Shown: in pieces, positions 31,601 to 42,960 of the stretch | How the letters are laid out: the number at the start of each line of letters is the position of its first letter | How positions within the stretch are numbered: the first letter of the stretch is position 1 | Assembly (NCBI GenBank): GCA_002633005.1 | Contig: NMRA01000167.1 | Span: forward strand, 433,124-497,123 | Length of the DNA stretch: 64,000 bases | Reading direction: 5' to 3' | Source of the DNA: Phoronis australis | Lineage: Eukaryota > Phoronida > Phoronidae | Translations under genes and position numbers: made by a program | The notes under the pieces: model-generated | What the model saw: the letters and a program-made list of their open reading frames with translations, nothing else | The model's database searches: none | Told to the model about the DNA's origin: nothing

Positions 31601-34600
31601 TTTGGACATGTCTCGGTTTGGTAGTCTTCAGGTTATTGGTCATGAAGATATGAATTCGAAAAACCGTAGTTCATCTTGGCACAACTTTTTAATCTGATAT
31701 TGTGAAGGGGGTATGTGAGATTGGGGACACTNATTTGTAGAGGGGGGAGAAATGGGGCTATAAGATGCACAAAGAATTTTTAAAATCGAAGACAAAAAGG
31801 TTTTCGACCAAAAAAACCTAGGCCTATAGTCCAGGGTTCTTTTGGGGGCCGAAAAATTTTTTGTTTCCAATTACAAAAATTCTTTTGCAGATGGACGAAG
31901 AATGCCGAGAAACTAAGGCCCACCAAGTTTGAGTTCGATTGGATCATTAATGAGGTCACACGGCAAGATCAAAGTTGAAAGACGTTATTTTGAGACCTTT
32001 TTCCCTCCTAAAATATTTTTGACCCCGATTTCAAAACTTCTTTCATCGTTGGATAGCCTTTTACTTACTGACTCCAAAAAAGTAAGTAGCCACTTCTGGT
32101 GAGCCCTAATAAGGTCACGGTAGAGGAAGAAATTTGGAAAATTGGGGGGAGTCTGTGACGTTGACCTTAAACCTTGACCCCGCAGGAGACGGGGACCTAC
32201 AAATGAGACGCATTTGAAAACTTGCTCTTAACCTTGCTTTGAAAATGTCTCGGTTTGGTAGTCTTCAGGTTATTGGTCATGAAGATATGACTTCGAAAAA
32301 CCGTAGTTCATCTTGGCACAACTTTTCTGACATTGTGAAGGGGGTATGTGAGTTTGGGGCACTCCAGGGCCCTTACTAAGGCCAAGAAAAGTATGATTCC
32401 TACATTTGTAGAGAGGGAGGCAAGGGTCTATTAGCTGCACAGATTATTTTTAAAATCGAAGACAAAAAAGTTTTCGACCCAAAAAAAAACTAGGCCTATA
32501 GTCCAGGGGTATTTGGGGGCCGAAAAAATTTTTGTCTCCAATTACAAAAATTATTTCCCAGATGGACGAAGAATGCCGAGAAACTAAGGCCCACTAAGTT
32601 TGAGTTCGATTGGATCATTAATGAGGTCACACGGCATGATCAAATTTGAAAGACGTCACTTTGAGACCTTTTTCCGCCTAAACATTTTTTGACCCCGATT
32701 TCAAAACTTCTTTCATCGTTGGATAGCCTTTTACTTACTGACTCCAAAAAAGTAAGTCGCCACTTCTGGTGAGCCCTAATAAGGTCACGGCAGAGGATTA
32801 AAATTGGAAAATTGGGGGGGGGGAGTCTGTGACGTTGACCTTAAACCTTGACCCCGCAGGAGACAGGGACCTACCAATTAGACGCATTTGAAAACTTGCC
32901 CTTAACCTTGCTTTCGAAATGTCTCGGTTTGGTAGTCTTCAGATTATTGGTCATGAAGATATGAATTCGAAAAACCGTAGTTCATCTTGGCACAACTTTT
33001 CTGATATTGTGAAGGGGGTATGTGAGTTTGGGGCACTCTTGCGCCCTTACTTAGGCCAAGAAAAGTATGATACCTACATTTGTAGAGGGGGGAGACAAGG
33101 GGCTATTAGATGCACAAAGAATTTTTAAAATCGAAGGCAAAAAGGTTTTGGACCAAAAAAAACTAGGCCTATAGTCCAGGATTTTGGGGGCCGAAATAAT
33201 GTTTGTCTCCAATTACAAAAATTCTTTTCCAGATGGACGAAAAATGCCGAGAAACTAAGGCCCACCAAGTTTGACTTCCATTGGATCATTAATGAGGTCA
33301 CACGGCAAGATCAAAGTTGAAAGACGACATTTTGAGACCTGTTTCCCGCGTAAAAATTTTTTGACCCCGAGTTCAAATCTTCTTTCATCGTTGGATAACA
33401 TTTTACTTACTGACTCCAAAAAAGTAAGTCGCCACTTCTGGTGAGCCCTAATAAGGTCACGGCAGAGGATTAAAGTTGGAAAATTGGGGGGGAGTCTGTG
33501 ATGTTGACCTTAAACCTTGACCCCGCAGCAGACAGGGACCTACAAATGAGACACATTTGACAACTTGCACTTAACCTTGCTTTGGAAATGTCTCGGTTTG
33601 GTAGTCTTCAGGTTATTGGTCATGAAGATATGACTTCGAAAAACCGTAGTTCACCTTGGCACTACTTTTCTGATATTGTGAATGGGTATGTTAGTTTGGA
33701 GCACTCCTGGGTCCTTACTAAGGCCAAGAAAAGTATGATACCTACATTTGTAGAGGGGGGAGACAAGGGGCTATTAGATGAACAAAGAATTTTTAAAACC
33801 GAAGACAAAAAGGTTTTCGACCAAAAAAAACCTAGGCCTATAGTCCAGGGGTATTTGGGGGCCGAAAAGTTTTTGTCTCCATTTACAAAAATCCTTTCCC
33901 AGATGGACGAAGAATGTCGAGAAACTAAGGACCTCCAAGTTTGAGTTCGATTGGATCATTAATGAGGTCACACGGCAAGATCCAATTTGACAGACGTCAT
34001 TTTGAGACCTTTTTCCCGCCTAAAATTTTTTTGACCCCGATTTCAAAACTTCTTTCATCGTTGGATAGCCTTTTACTTACTGACTCCAAAAAAGTATGTC
34101 GCCACTTCTGGTGAGCCCTAATAAGGTCACGTCAGAGGATTAAAGTTGGAAAATTGGGGGGAGTCTGTGACGTTGACCTTAAACTTTGACCCACCTAAAG
34201 TTTTTTTGACCCAGATTTCAAAACTTCTTTCATCGTTGGATAGCTTTTTACTTACTGACTCCAAAAACGTAAGTCGCCACTTCTGGTGAGCCCCAATAAG
34301 GTCACGCAGACGACTAAAGTTGGAAAATTGGGGGGTATTCTGTGACGTTGACCTTAAACCTTTACCCCGCAGGAGACGGGGACCTACAAATAAGATGCAT
34401 TTGAAAACTTGCCCTTAACCTTGCTTTGAAAATGTCCCGGTTTGGTAGCTTTCAGGTTATTGGTGATGAACATATGACTTCGAAAAACCGTAGTTCATCT
34501 TGGCACAACTTTTCTGACATTGTGAAGGGAGTATGTAAGTTTGGGGCACTCCTGGGCTCTTTCTAAGGCCAAGAAACGCATGATACCTACATTTGTAGAG

Positions 34601-35088
34601 GGGGGATACAAGGGGCTATTAGATGCACAAAGAAGGTTTAAAATCGAAGACAAAAAGGTTTTCGATCAAAAAAACCTAGGCCTATATAATATAGTCCAGG
34701 GATTTTTGGGGGCCGAAAAAATTTTTGTCTCCAATTACAAAAATTCTTTCCCAGATGGACGAGGAATGCCTAGAAACTAAGGCCTACCAAGTTTGAGTTC
34801 GATTGCATCATTAATGAGGTCACACGGCAAGATCAAATTTGAAAGACTTCATTTTGAGACATTTTTCCCGCCTAAAAAGTTTTGACCCAGATTTCAAAAC
34901 TTCTTTCATCGTTGGATAGCTTTTTACTTACTGACTCCAAAAACGTAAGTCGCCACTTCTGGTGAGCCCCAATAAGGTCACGCTGACGACTAAAGTTGGA
35001 AAACTGGGGGTATTCTGTGACGTTGACCTTAAACCTTGACCCCGCAGGAGACGGGGACCTACAAATAAGATGCATTTGAAAACTTGCN

Positions 35089-35770
35089 AAGACGGTGTAA
35101 TTGTAAGTGTAATCAAGATATCACTCTACAGTCAATTGTCACATTTAGAAATCTCCATGTGGACATCTTGTTATGATCAACAGAGTGACTGTGCCTTAAG
35201 TGTGCGAAATATGCACGTGCACGGTGGTACCCTTTTATATAGAAGTCGGTCCAATTGCAAGTGACGGATCAAGACATCACTCTAAAGACAATTGTTACTT
35301 TTAAAAATCTCAAAGTCCACATCGTCTTGTGATCAAGAGACTGACTGCTACCTCACGTGTGCAAACTGCGCACGTGCACGGGAGTGCCGTTTTAGATAGA
35401 AGACGGTCTAATTGTAAGTGGCGGATCATGGCATCGCTCTACAGTCAATTGTAACTTTTAAAAATCTCAATATGGACATCATCTTATTATCAAGAGACTG
35501 ACTGTACCTTCCGTGTCCGAAATGGACACGTGCACTGGGGTATCCTAGATGTTCTAATTGTAAGTGGCTTATCAAGACATCTCTTCACTCTCAATTGTAA
35601 CTTTCAGAAATCTCAATGTGGACATCGTCTTGTGATCAAGGGACTGACTACTACCTTCCGTGTGCGAAATGGGCACGTGCACGGGAGTGCCGTTTTAGAT
35701 AGAAGACGGTCTAATTGTAAGTGGCGGATCAAGGCATCGCTCTACAGTCAATTGTAACTTTCAGAAATCT
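35089..35770. repeat. Block of satellite B inside satellite A
   Basis: About four and a half units of the roughly 150-bp satellite B lie here, flanked at the left by an N (35088) and joined at the right directly to satellite A without a gap at about 35771. Unit by unit the block is nearly identical to 46451-46630 followed by 47108-47610, apart from sequence near the N at 47106. Confidence 0.9.
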
Positions 35771-38700
35771 TTTTTCCCGCCTAAAATTTTCTTGACCCCG
35801 ATTTCAAAACTTCTTTCATCGTTGGATAGCCTTTTACTTACTGACTCCAAAAAAGTAAGTCGCCACTTCTGGTGAGCCCTAATAAGGTCACGGCAGAGGA
35901 TTAAATTTGGAAAATTGGGGGGGAGTCTATGACGTTGACCTTAAACCTTGACCCCGCAGGAGACAGGGACCTACAAATGAGACGCATTTGAAAACTTGCC
36001 CTTAACCTTGCTTTGGAAATGTCTCGGTTTTGTAGTCTTCAGGTTATTGGTCATGAAGATATCAATTCGAAAAACCGTAGTTCATCTTGGCACAACTTTT
36101 CTGATATTGTGAAGGGGGTATGTGAGATTGGGGGCACTCCTGGGCCATTACTAAGGCCAAGAAAAGTATGATACCTACATTTGTAGAGGGGGGAGAAGTT
36201 GGGATATAAGATGCACAAAAAATTTTTAAAATCGAAGACAAAAAGGTTTTCGACCAAAAAAACCTAGGCCTTTTTGGGAGCCGAAAAAATTTTTGTCTCC
36301 AAGTACAAAAATTCTTTCCCAGATGTACGAAAAATGCCGAGAAACTAAGGCCCACCAAGTTTGAATTCGATTGGATCATTAATGAGGTCACACGGCAAGA
36401 TCAAAGTTGAAAGACGTCATTTTGTGACGTTTTTCCAGCCTAAAATTTTTTTGACCCGGATTTCAAAACTTCTTTCATCGTTGGATAGCCTTTTACTTAC
36501 TGACTCCAAAAAAGTAAGTCGCCACTTCTGGTGAGCCCTAATAAGGTCACGGCAGAGGATTAAATTTGGAAAATTGTGGGGGAGTCTCTGACGTTGACCT
36601 TAAAGCTTGACCCCGCAGGAGACAGGGACCTACAAATGAGACGCATTTGAAAACTTACCCTTAACCTTGCTTTGGAAATGTCTCGGTTTGGTAGTCTTCA
36701 GGTTATTGATCATGAAGATATGACTTGGAAAACCGTAGTTCATTTTGGCACATCTTTTCTGATATTTTGAATGGGGTATGTGAGTTTGGGGCACTCCTGG
36801 GCCCTTACTAAAGCCAAGAAAATTATGATACCTACATTTGTAGAGGGAGGAGACAAGGGGCTAATAGATGCACAAAGAATTTTAAAAATCGAAGACAAAA
36901 AGGTTTTCGACCAAAAAAAACCTAGGCCTATAGTCCAGGGTTTTTTTGGGGCCGAAAAAATTTTTGTCTCCAATTACAAAAATTCTTTCGCAGTTGTACG
37001 AAGAATGCCGAGAAACTAAGGCCCCCCAAGTTTGAGTTTGATTGGATCATTAATGAGGTCACACGTAAAGATCAAAGTTGAAAGACGTCATTTCGAGACC
37101 TTTTTCCCGCCTAAAAGTTTCTTGACCCCGATTTCAAAACTTCTTTCATCGTTGGATAGCCTTTTACTTACTGACTCCAAAAAAGTAAGTCGCCACTTCT
37201 GGTGAGACCTAATAAGGTCACGGCAGAGGATTAAAGTTGGAAAATTGTGGGGGAGTCTGTGACGTTGACCTTAAACCTTGACCCCGAAGGAGACAGGGAA
37301 GTACAAATGAGACGCATTTGAAAACTTGCCCTTAACCTTGCTTTCGAATTGTCACGGTTTGGTAGTCTTCAGGTTATTGGTCATGAAGATATGACTTCGA
37401 AAACCCGTTGTTCATCTTGGCACAACTTTTCTGATATTTTGAATGGGGTATGTGAGTTTTGGGCTCTTCTGGGCCCTTACTAAGGCCAAGAAAAGTATGA
37501 TACGTACATTTGTAGAGGGGGGAGACAAGGGGCTATTAGATGCACAAAGAATTTTTAAAATCGAAGACAAAAAGGTTTTCGACCAAAAAAAAATCTAACC
37601 CTATAGTCCAGGGGGTTTTGGGGGCCGAAAAAATGTTTGTCTCCCAATACAAAAATTCTTTCCCAAATGGACGAAGAATGCCGAGAAACTAAGGCCCACC
37701 AAGTTTGAGTTCGATTGGATAATTAATGAGGTCACACGGCAAGATCAAATTTGAAAGACATCATTTTGAGACCTTTTTCCCGCGTAAAATTTTCTTGACC
37801 CCGATTTCAAAACTTCCTTCATCGTTGGATAGCCTTTTACTTACTGACTCCAAAAAAGTAAGTCGCCACTTCTGGTGAGCCCTAATAAGGTCACGGCAGA
37901 GGATTAAATTTGGAAAATTGTGGGGGAGTCTCTGACGTTGACCTTAAAGCTTGACCCCGCAAGAGACAGGGACCTACAAATGAGACGCATTTGAAAACTT
38001 ACCCTTAACCTTGCTTTGGAAATGTCTCGGTTTGGTAGTCTTCAGGTTATTGGTCATGAAGATATGACTTGGAAAACCGTAGTTCATTTTGGCACAACTT
38101 TTCTGATATTTTGAATGGGGTATGTGAGTTTGGGGCACTCCTGGGCCCTTACTAAAGCCAAGAAAATTATGATACCTACATTTGTAGAGGGGGGAGACAA
38201 AGGGCTAATAGAAGCACAAAGAATTTTAAAAATCGAAGACAAAAAGGTTTTCGACCAAAAAAAAAACCTAGGCCTATAGTCCAGGGTTTTTTTGGGCCGA
38301 AAAATTTGTTGTCTCCAATTACAAAAATTCTTTCGCAGATGGACGAAGAATGCCGAGAAACTAAGGCCCCCCAAGTTTGAGTTCGATTGGATCATTAATG
38401 AGGTCACACGGAAAGATCAAAGTTGAAAGACGTCATTTCGAGACCTTTTTCCCGCCTAAAAGTTTCTTGACCCCGATTTCAAAACTTCTTTCATCGTTGG
38501 ATAGCCTTTTACTTACTGACTCCAAAAAACTAAGTCGCCACTTCTGGTGAGCCCTAATAAGGTAACGGCAGAGGATCAAAATTGGAAAATTTTGGGGGAG
38601 TCTGTGACGTTGACCTTAAACATTGACCCCGCAGGAGACAGGGACCTACAATTTAGACGCATTTGAAAACTTGCCCTTAACCTTGCTTTGGAAATGTCTC

Positions 38701-38829
38701 GGTTTGGTAGTCTTCAGGTTATTGGTCATGAAGATATCAATTGGAAAAACCGTAGTTCATCTTGGCACAACTTTTCAATCTGATATTGTGAAGGGGGTAT
38801 GTGATATTGGGGGCACTCCTGGGCCATTA

Positions 38830-39070
38830 ATAAAAAAAATAATTACAGGCGGTCTGATACACGTTGTACCAGACGTGCGCAAGCCTCGCATGCGGGCCCA
38901 TTGCACTGATCACCTGGAAATATTTTTATGCTTTATTAATATGTGGGTAAAACCGAGCTAAGGAGCTAGAAACCTGGCTCAAGGGTTTAGCAGTGTGACC
39001 TGGTGGGACTTGAACCCACGACCTCGAGTTAAGAAAGCGAGCACTTATCAACCAGGCCACACTGCCTCCT
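38830..39070 (-). mobile_element. tRNA-derived SINE with 14-bp target duplication
   Basis: The 241-bp insert interrupts a satellite A unit. CTCCTGGGCCATTA lies on both sides (38816-38829 and 39071-39084). Read on the minus strand, the head resembles a tRNA: an A-box-like GTGGCCTGGTTGATAAGTGC and a perfect B box GGTTCAAGTCC, with CCACCAGG closing the arm. The body follows, then an A/T-rich tail (TAATTATTTTTTTTA) at the left end. These are internal polymerase III promoter elements. A functional tRNA is ruled out by the missing 3' acceptor pairing and the long body. Confidence 0.85.
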
Positions 39071-40375
39071 CTCCTGGGCCATTACTAAGGCCAAGAAAAG
39101 TATGATACTACATTTGTAGAGGGGGGAGAAAAGGGGCTATAAGATGCACAATGAATTTTTAAAATCGAAGACAAAAAGGTTTTCGACCAAAAAAAACCTA
39201 GGCCTATAGTCCAGGGGTTTTTGGGAGCCGAAAAGTTTTTTGTTTCCAATTACAAAAATTCTTTCCCAGATGGACGAAGAATGCCGAGAAACTAAGGCCC
39301 ACCAAGTTTGAGTTCGATTGGATCATTAATGAGGTCACACGGCAAGAACGAATTTGAAAGACGTCATTTTGAGACCTTTTTCCCGCCTAAAATTTTTTGA
39401 CTCCGATTTCAAAACTTCTTTAATCGTTGGATAGCCTTTTACTTACTGACTCCAAAAAAGTAGGTCACCACTTTTGGTGAGCCCTAATAAGGTCACGGCA
39501 GAGGATTAAAGTTGGAAAATTGAGGGGGAGTCTGTGACGTTGACCTTAAAACTTGACCCCGCATGAGACAGGGACCTACAAATGAGACGCATTTGAAAAC
39601 TTTCCCTTAACCTTGCTTTGGAAAAGTCTCGGTTTGGTAGTCTTCAGGTTATTGGTCATGAAGATATGACTTCGAAAAACCGTAGTTCATCTTGGCACAA
39701 CTTTTCTGATGTTGAGAAGGGGGTATGTGAGTTTGGGGCACTCCTGGGCCCTTACTAAGGCCAAAAAAAGTATGATACATACATTTGTAGAGGGGGGAGA
39801 CAAGGGGCTATTAGATGCACAAAGAATTTTAAAAATCGAAGACAAAAAGGTTTTCGACCAAAAAAATCCTAGGCCTATAGTCCAAGGTTTTTTGGGGGCC
39901 GAAAAATTTTTTGTCTCCAATTATAAAAATTCTTTCCCAGATGGAAGAACGAGGCCGATAAACTAAGGCCCACCAAGTTTGAGTTCGATTGGATCATTAA
40001 TGAGGTCACACGGCATGATCAAATTTGAAAGACGTCATTTTGAGACCTTTTTCCGCCTAAACATTTTTTGACCCCGATTTCAAAACTTCTTTCATCATTG
40101 GATAACCTTTTACTTACTGATTCCAAAAAAGTAAGTCGCCACTTCTGGTGAGACCTAATAAGGTCAGGGCAGAGGATTAAAGTTGGAAAATTGAGGGGGA
40201 GTCTGTGACGTTGACCTTAAACCTTGACCCCGCAGGAGACAGGGACCTACAAATGAGACGCCTTTGAATACTTGCCCTTAACCTTACTTTGGAAATGTCT
40301 CGGTTTGGTAGTCTTCAGGTTATTGGTCATGAAGATATGACTTTGAAAAACCGTAGTTCATCTTGGCACAACTTT

Positions 40376-41408
40376 TCTGATATTGTGAGGGGGTATGTGA
40401 GTTTGGGGCACTCCTGGGCCCTTACTAAGACCAAGAAAAGTATGATACCTACATTTGGAGAGGGGGGAGACAAGGGGCTATTAGATGCACAAAGAATTTT
40501 TAAAATCGAAGACAAAAAGGTTTTGGACCAAAAAAAACCTAGGCCTATACATGTAAGTGGAACTTGCAACGAAGTCGGAAGCGAGGCCGACCTTAGCAAT
40601 TTTTTTAAAGAACTGTGACATTTGAAGACTTCTTTAAGTGGCCAGAGGCGTAAGTGAATAATATTAGCAAGTATGCAGACGATCTATGGATATATACACA
40701 AAACGTACCGAGAGGGGCGTACATGAAGTAATATCCCACGAGACGATGTTACCGCATGTCGAGTGTTAGTTACACTGCTGCAACTGTATTACTTTAAACT
40801 ATATTCGGAAAATTTGATGATCGAACCGACTGAAGACGTCGAGTAGACATTGACCTACCTTTTAAACTTTCCATTGCCATGTCAGAGGNCTGATATTGTG
40901 AAGGGGGTATGTGAGTTTGGGGCACTACTGGGCCCTTACTAAGGCCAAGAAAAGTATGATACCTACATTTGTAGAGGGGGGAGACAAGGGGCTAATAGAT
41001 GCACAAAGAATTTTTAAAATCGAAGACAAAAAGGTTTTCGACCAAAAAAAAAACCTAGGCCTATACATGTAAGTGGAACCTGCAACGAAGTCGGAAGCGA
41101 GGCAGACCTTAGCAATTTTTTTAAAGAACTGTGACATTTGAAGACTTCTTTAAGTGGCCAGAGGCGTAAGTGAATAATATTAGCAAGTATGCAGACGATC
41201 TATGGATATACATGTATACACAAAACGTACCGAGAGGGGCGTACATGAAGTAATATCCCACGAGACGATGTTACCGCATGTCGAGTGTTAGTTACACTGC
41301 TGCAACTGTATTACTTTAAACTATATTCGGAAAGTTTGATGATCGAACCGACTGAAGACGTCGAGTAGACATTGACCTACCTTTTAAACTTTCCATTGCC
41401 ATGTCAGA
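40376..41408. repeat. Direct duplicate across an N gap, probably two haplotypes in tandem
   Basis: 40376-40888 and 40890-41408 are nearly identical, including non-satellite sequence from TACATGTAAGTGGAAC to GCCATGTCAGAGG. The differences are a few substitutions and small indels (for example ATATACATGTATACAC against ATATATACAC). A single N at 40889 separates them. The copy ends exactly where the gap starts, which suggests that both alleles were assembled one after the other. Confidence 0.8.
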
Positions 41409-42960
41409 GGTCACTGTTGAAGTAGTGCGGGAGGTGAATTCGAAAAACTTTATTGCATGGCCGTATTTCCCTCGACAGATTCAACGCGTATGGGATAAAT
41501 TTCCAAGTCTTTTCTATACTGCGTGAGATGTTTAGATATTCAGTCATGTGCGATGACACTGCAAATTGAAAATTTCTGTCATTCTTTTCTTCGGTAAAAG
41601 TCGTCTATCAAAAATCAAACGACGTCTGAAAGAAACCTTCATATTTTACTGAATTTCGGTTACCGAGTCCGTGAAAAATACCATTATTTCTGGCCTTTAG
41701 AAAGTTAAATATTAAGTTATTGCAAAATGTCTTTACGTCTTGTTTCACTGCACTTCATGGTAGATTATTGTGGCATTTTTACAAGAATGTTCATCTCTGA
41801 AACCCATGCATTCGGTTTTAGTTTCCACTTGCATATTTGATAAAAATTTTGAAGCATATAACAAAATTCATTTTTTTAAAGTTCATGACGCAATTCAATA
41901 TTCTTAACGTCACCGTTTTCGACGTTGCTAAGTAACATATTGCGTCATCCTTTGTTCTTTCCATTTGTTTTTAGCAACTATTCACATAACAACTTAGACC
42001 ACCAAGCTGCCAAGACGTGTTTGGTGATAGCTCCGTTTCATGTGATTCGAGATGCGCATGCTCAGCTGACGTGTCGTTACCTGGACGACGCCTTCCTCTA
42101 AGCGCAGGTAAGCAAATAATGGTCTTGTTGGACAGTGTTCATGTTTTGATTAGTGTCACAAAGATTTATCTATAGTCCATAGCATCCAGACTATAGGTTC
42201 TTTGTGTACTACAACTGAACTTTACTGTTGGACATACTTGTATTTTTGTAGATCTCCTCTGGGCGAAAGCTTTCAATTGCAGAGAGTCGACTAACGAAGG
42301 AGAAGCTACCCAGCTTTCCTAAGGCTACACTGATAAAGTTCCACTCGCCCGCTGGAGTCTGTCTGAGGGTGATAGAGCACTCGAGATAAAGAATAAACCA
42401 TCCACTCCGTCTCGTACCGCCCGGCTCTAGAACCTACATCGGAGAGGAACGGAAGTTACGAACAAAAAGTACACGTGATATATCATCAGCTGAACTGTTA
42501 CATGAAGGTATTTCACTTGTCGAATCAACCACTACAAAGAAACAAAATTGATACCTTTACCATTGGTCATCGGATGAAACGGAAGAATGACCCCCAGAGG
42601 TCTTCGCAAGTTTCTACTCCCCGAACCATCCTTATAAGCACACCATTGGGTTAGGCCCACCAGAATACATCCAAGAAACCAATCACGGTCGATGTGGATA
42701 ATGTGTATGACGCACACTCGTAGTTCTGTACCTGTGCAGTAGACGTGTGACGTCATTGTTAATATTGGTGAGAGTCAGCAGAACACTGTTAATGGCCAAA
42801 TGTAAATTCAATTCACACTTCATCTTCACATATATGGTTACCGCTAAACAACAGGACGTTGCAAATCCGTGATTCTCGACCATTCAACAGTTGCATCAAC
42901 AGGCCTACTGTGGTTAAATGCTTGGTAGATAATCAAAGTTGGTGGTTTAAGAACATAGTC
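41409..42960. other. Non-satellite stretch between the two arrays
   Basis: There is no convincing open frame. A CpG-containing segment (42040-42115) has an NRF1-like TGCGCATGCTCAG and ends GCGCAG|GTAAGC, so it could be a non-coding first exon on the plus strand. The rest shows nothing recognisable. Confidence 0.4.

Larger units (their letters stand above)
28735..41062. repeat. Satellite A: about 670-bp tandem repeat, some 17 units
   Basis: The landmark TTACTGACTCCAAAAA recurs near 28736, 29402, 30075, 30749, 31424, 32065, 32731, 33408, 34078, 34255, 34928, 35836, 36497, 37166, 37847, 38510, 39445 and 40115, with spacing mostly 640-680 bp. Units are clearly homologous and differ mainly by substitutions and homopolymer length. 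One is cut short (34078 to 34255). Open frames recurring in every unit (starting MSRFGSLQ, or antisense) shift or stop at different places, so I treat them as chance frames. The array is interrupted by satellite B (35089-35770) and a SINE (38830-39070), and by N gaps at 31732, 35088 and 40889. Confidence 0.95.

Noticed and set aside
38990-39070. A tRNA gene
   Set aside because: A and B boxes are present but the acceptor stem does not pair, the sequence runs on into a SINE body, and a 14-bp target duplication brackets the whole insert.
28920-40620. Recurring open frames in satellite A, on the plus strand (starting MSRFGSLQ or MGYVSLGHS) and antisense (MTSLMIQSN), up to 120 codons
   Set aside because: They shift or stop at different positions in different units because of single-base indels, and the longest one (33582-33944) exists only because one G is missing. 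This is the pattern of chance frames in a repeat, not of a conserved protein.
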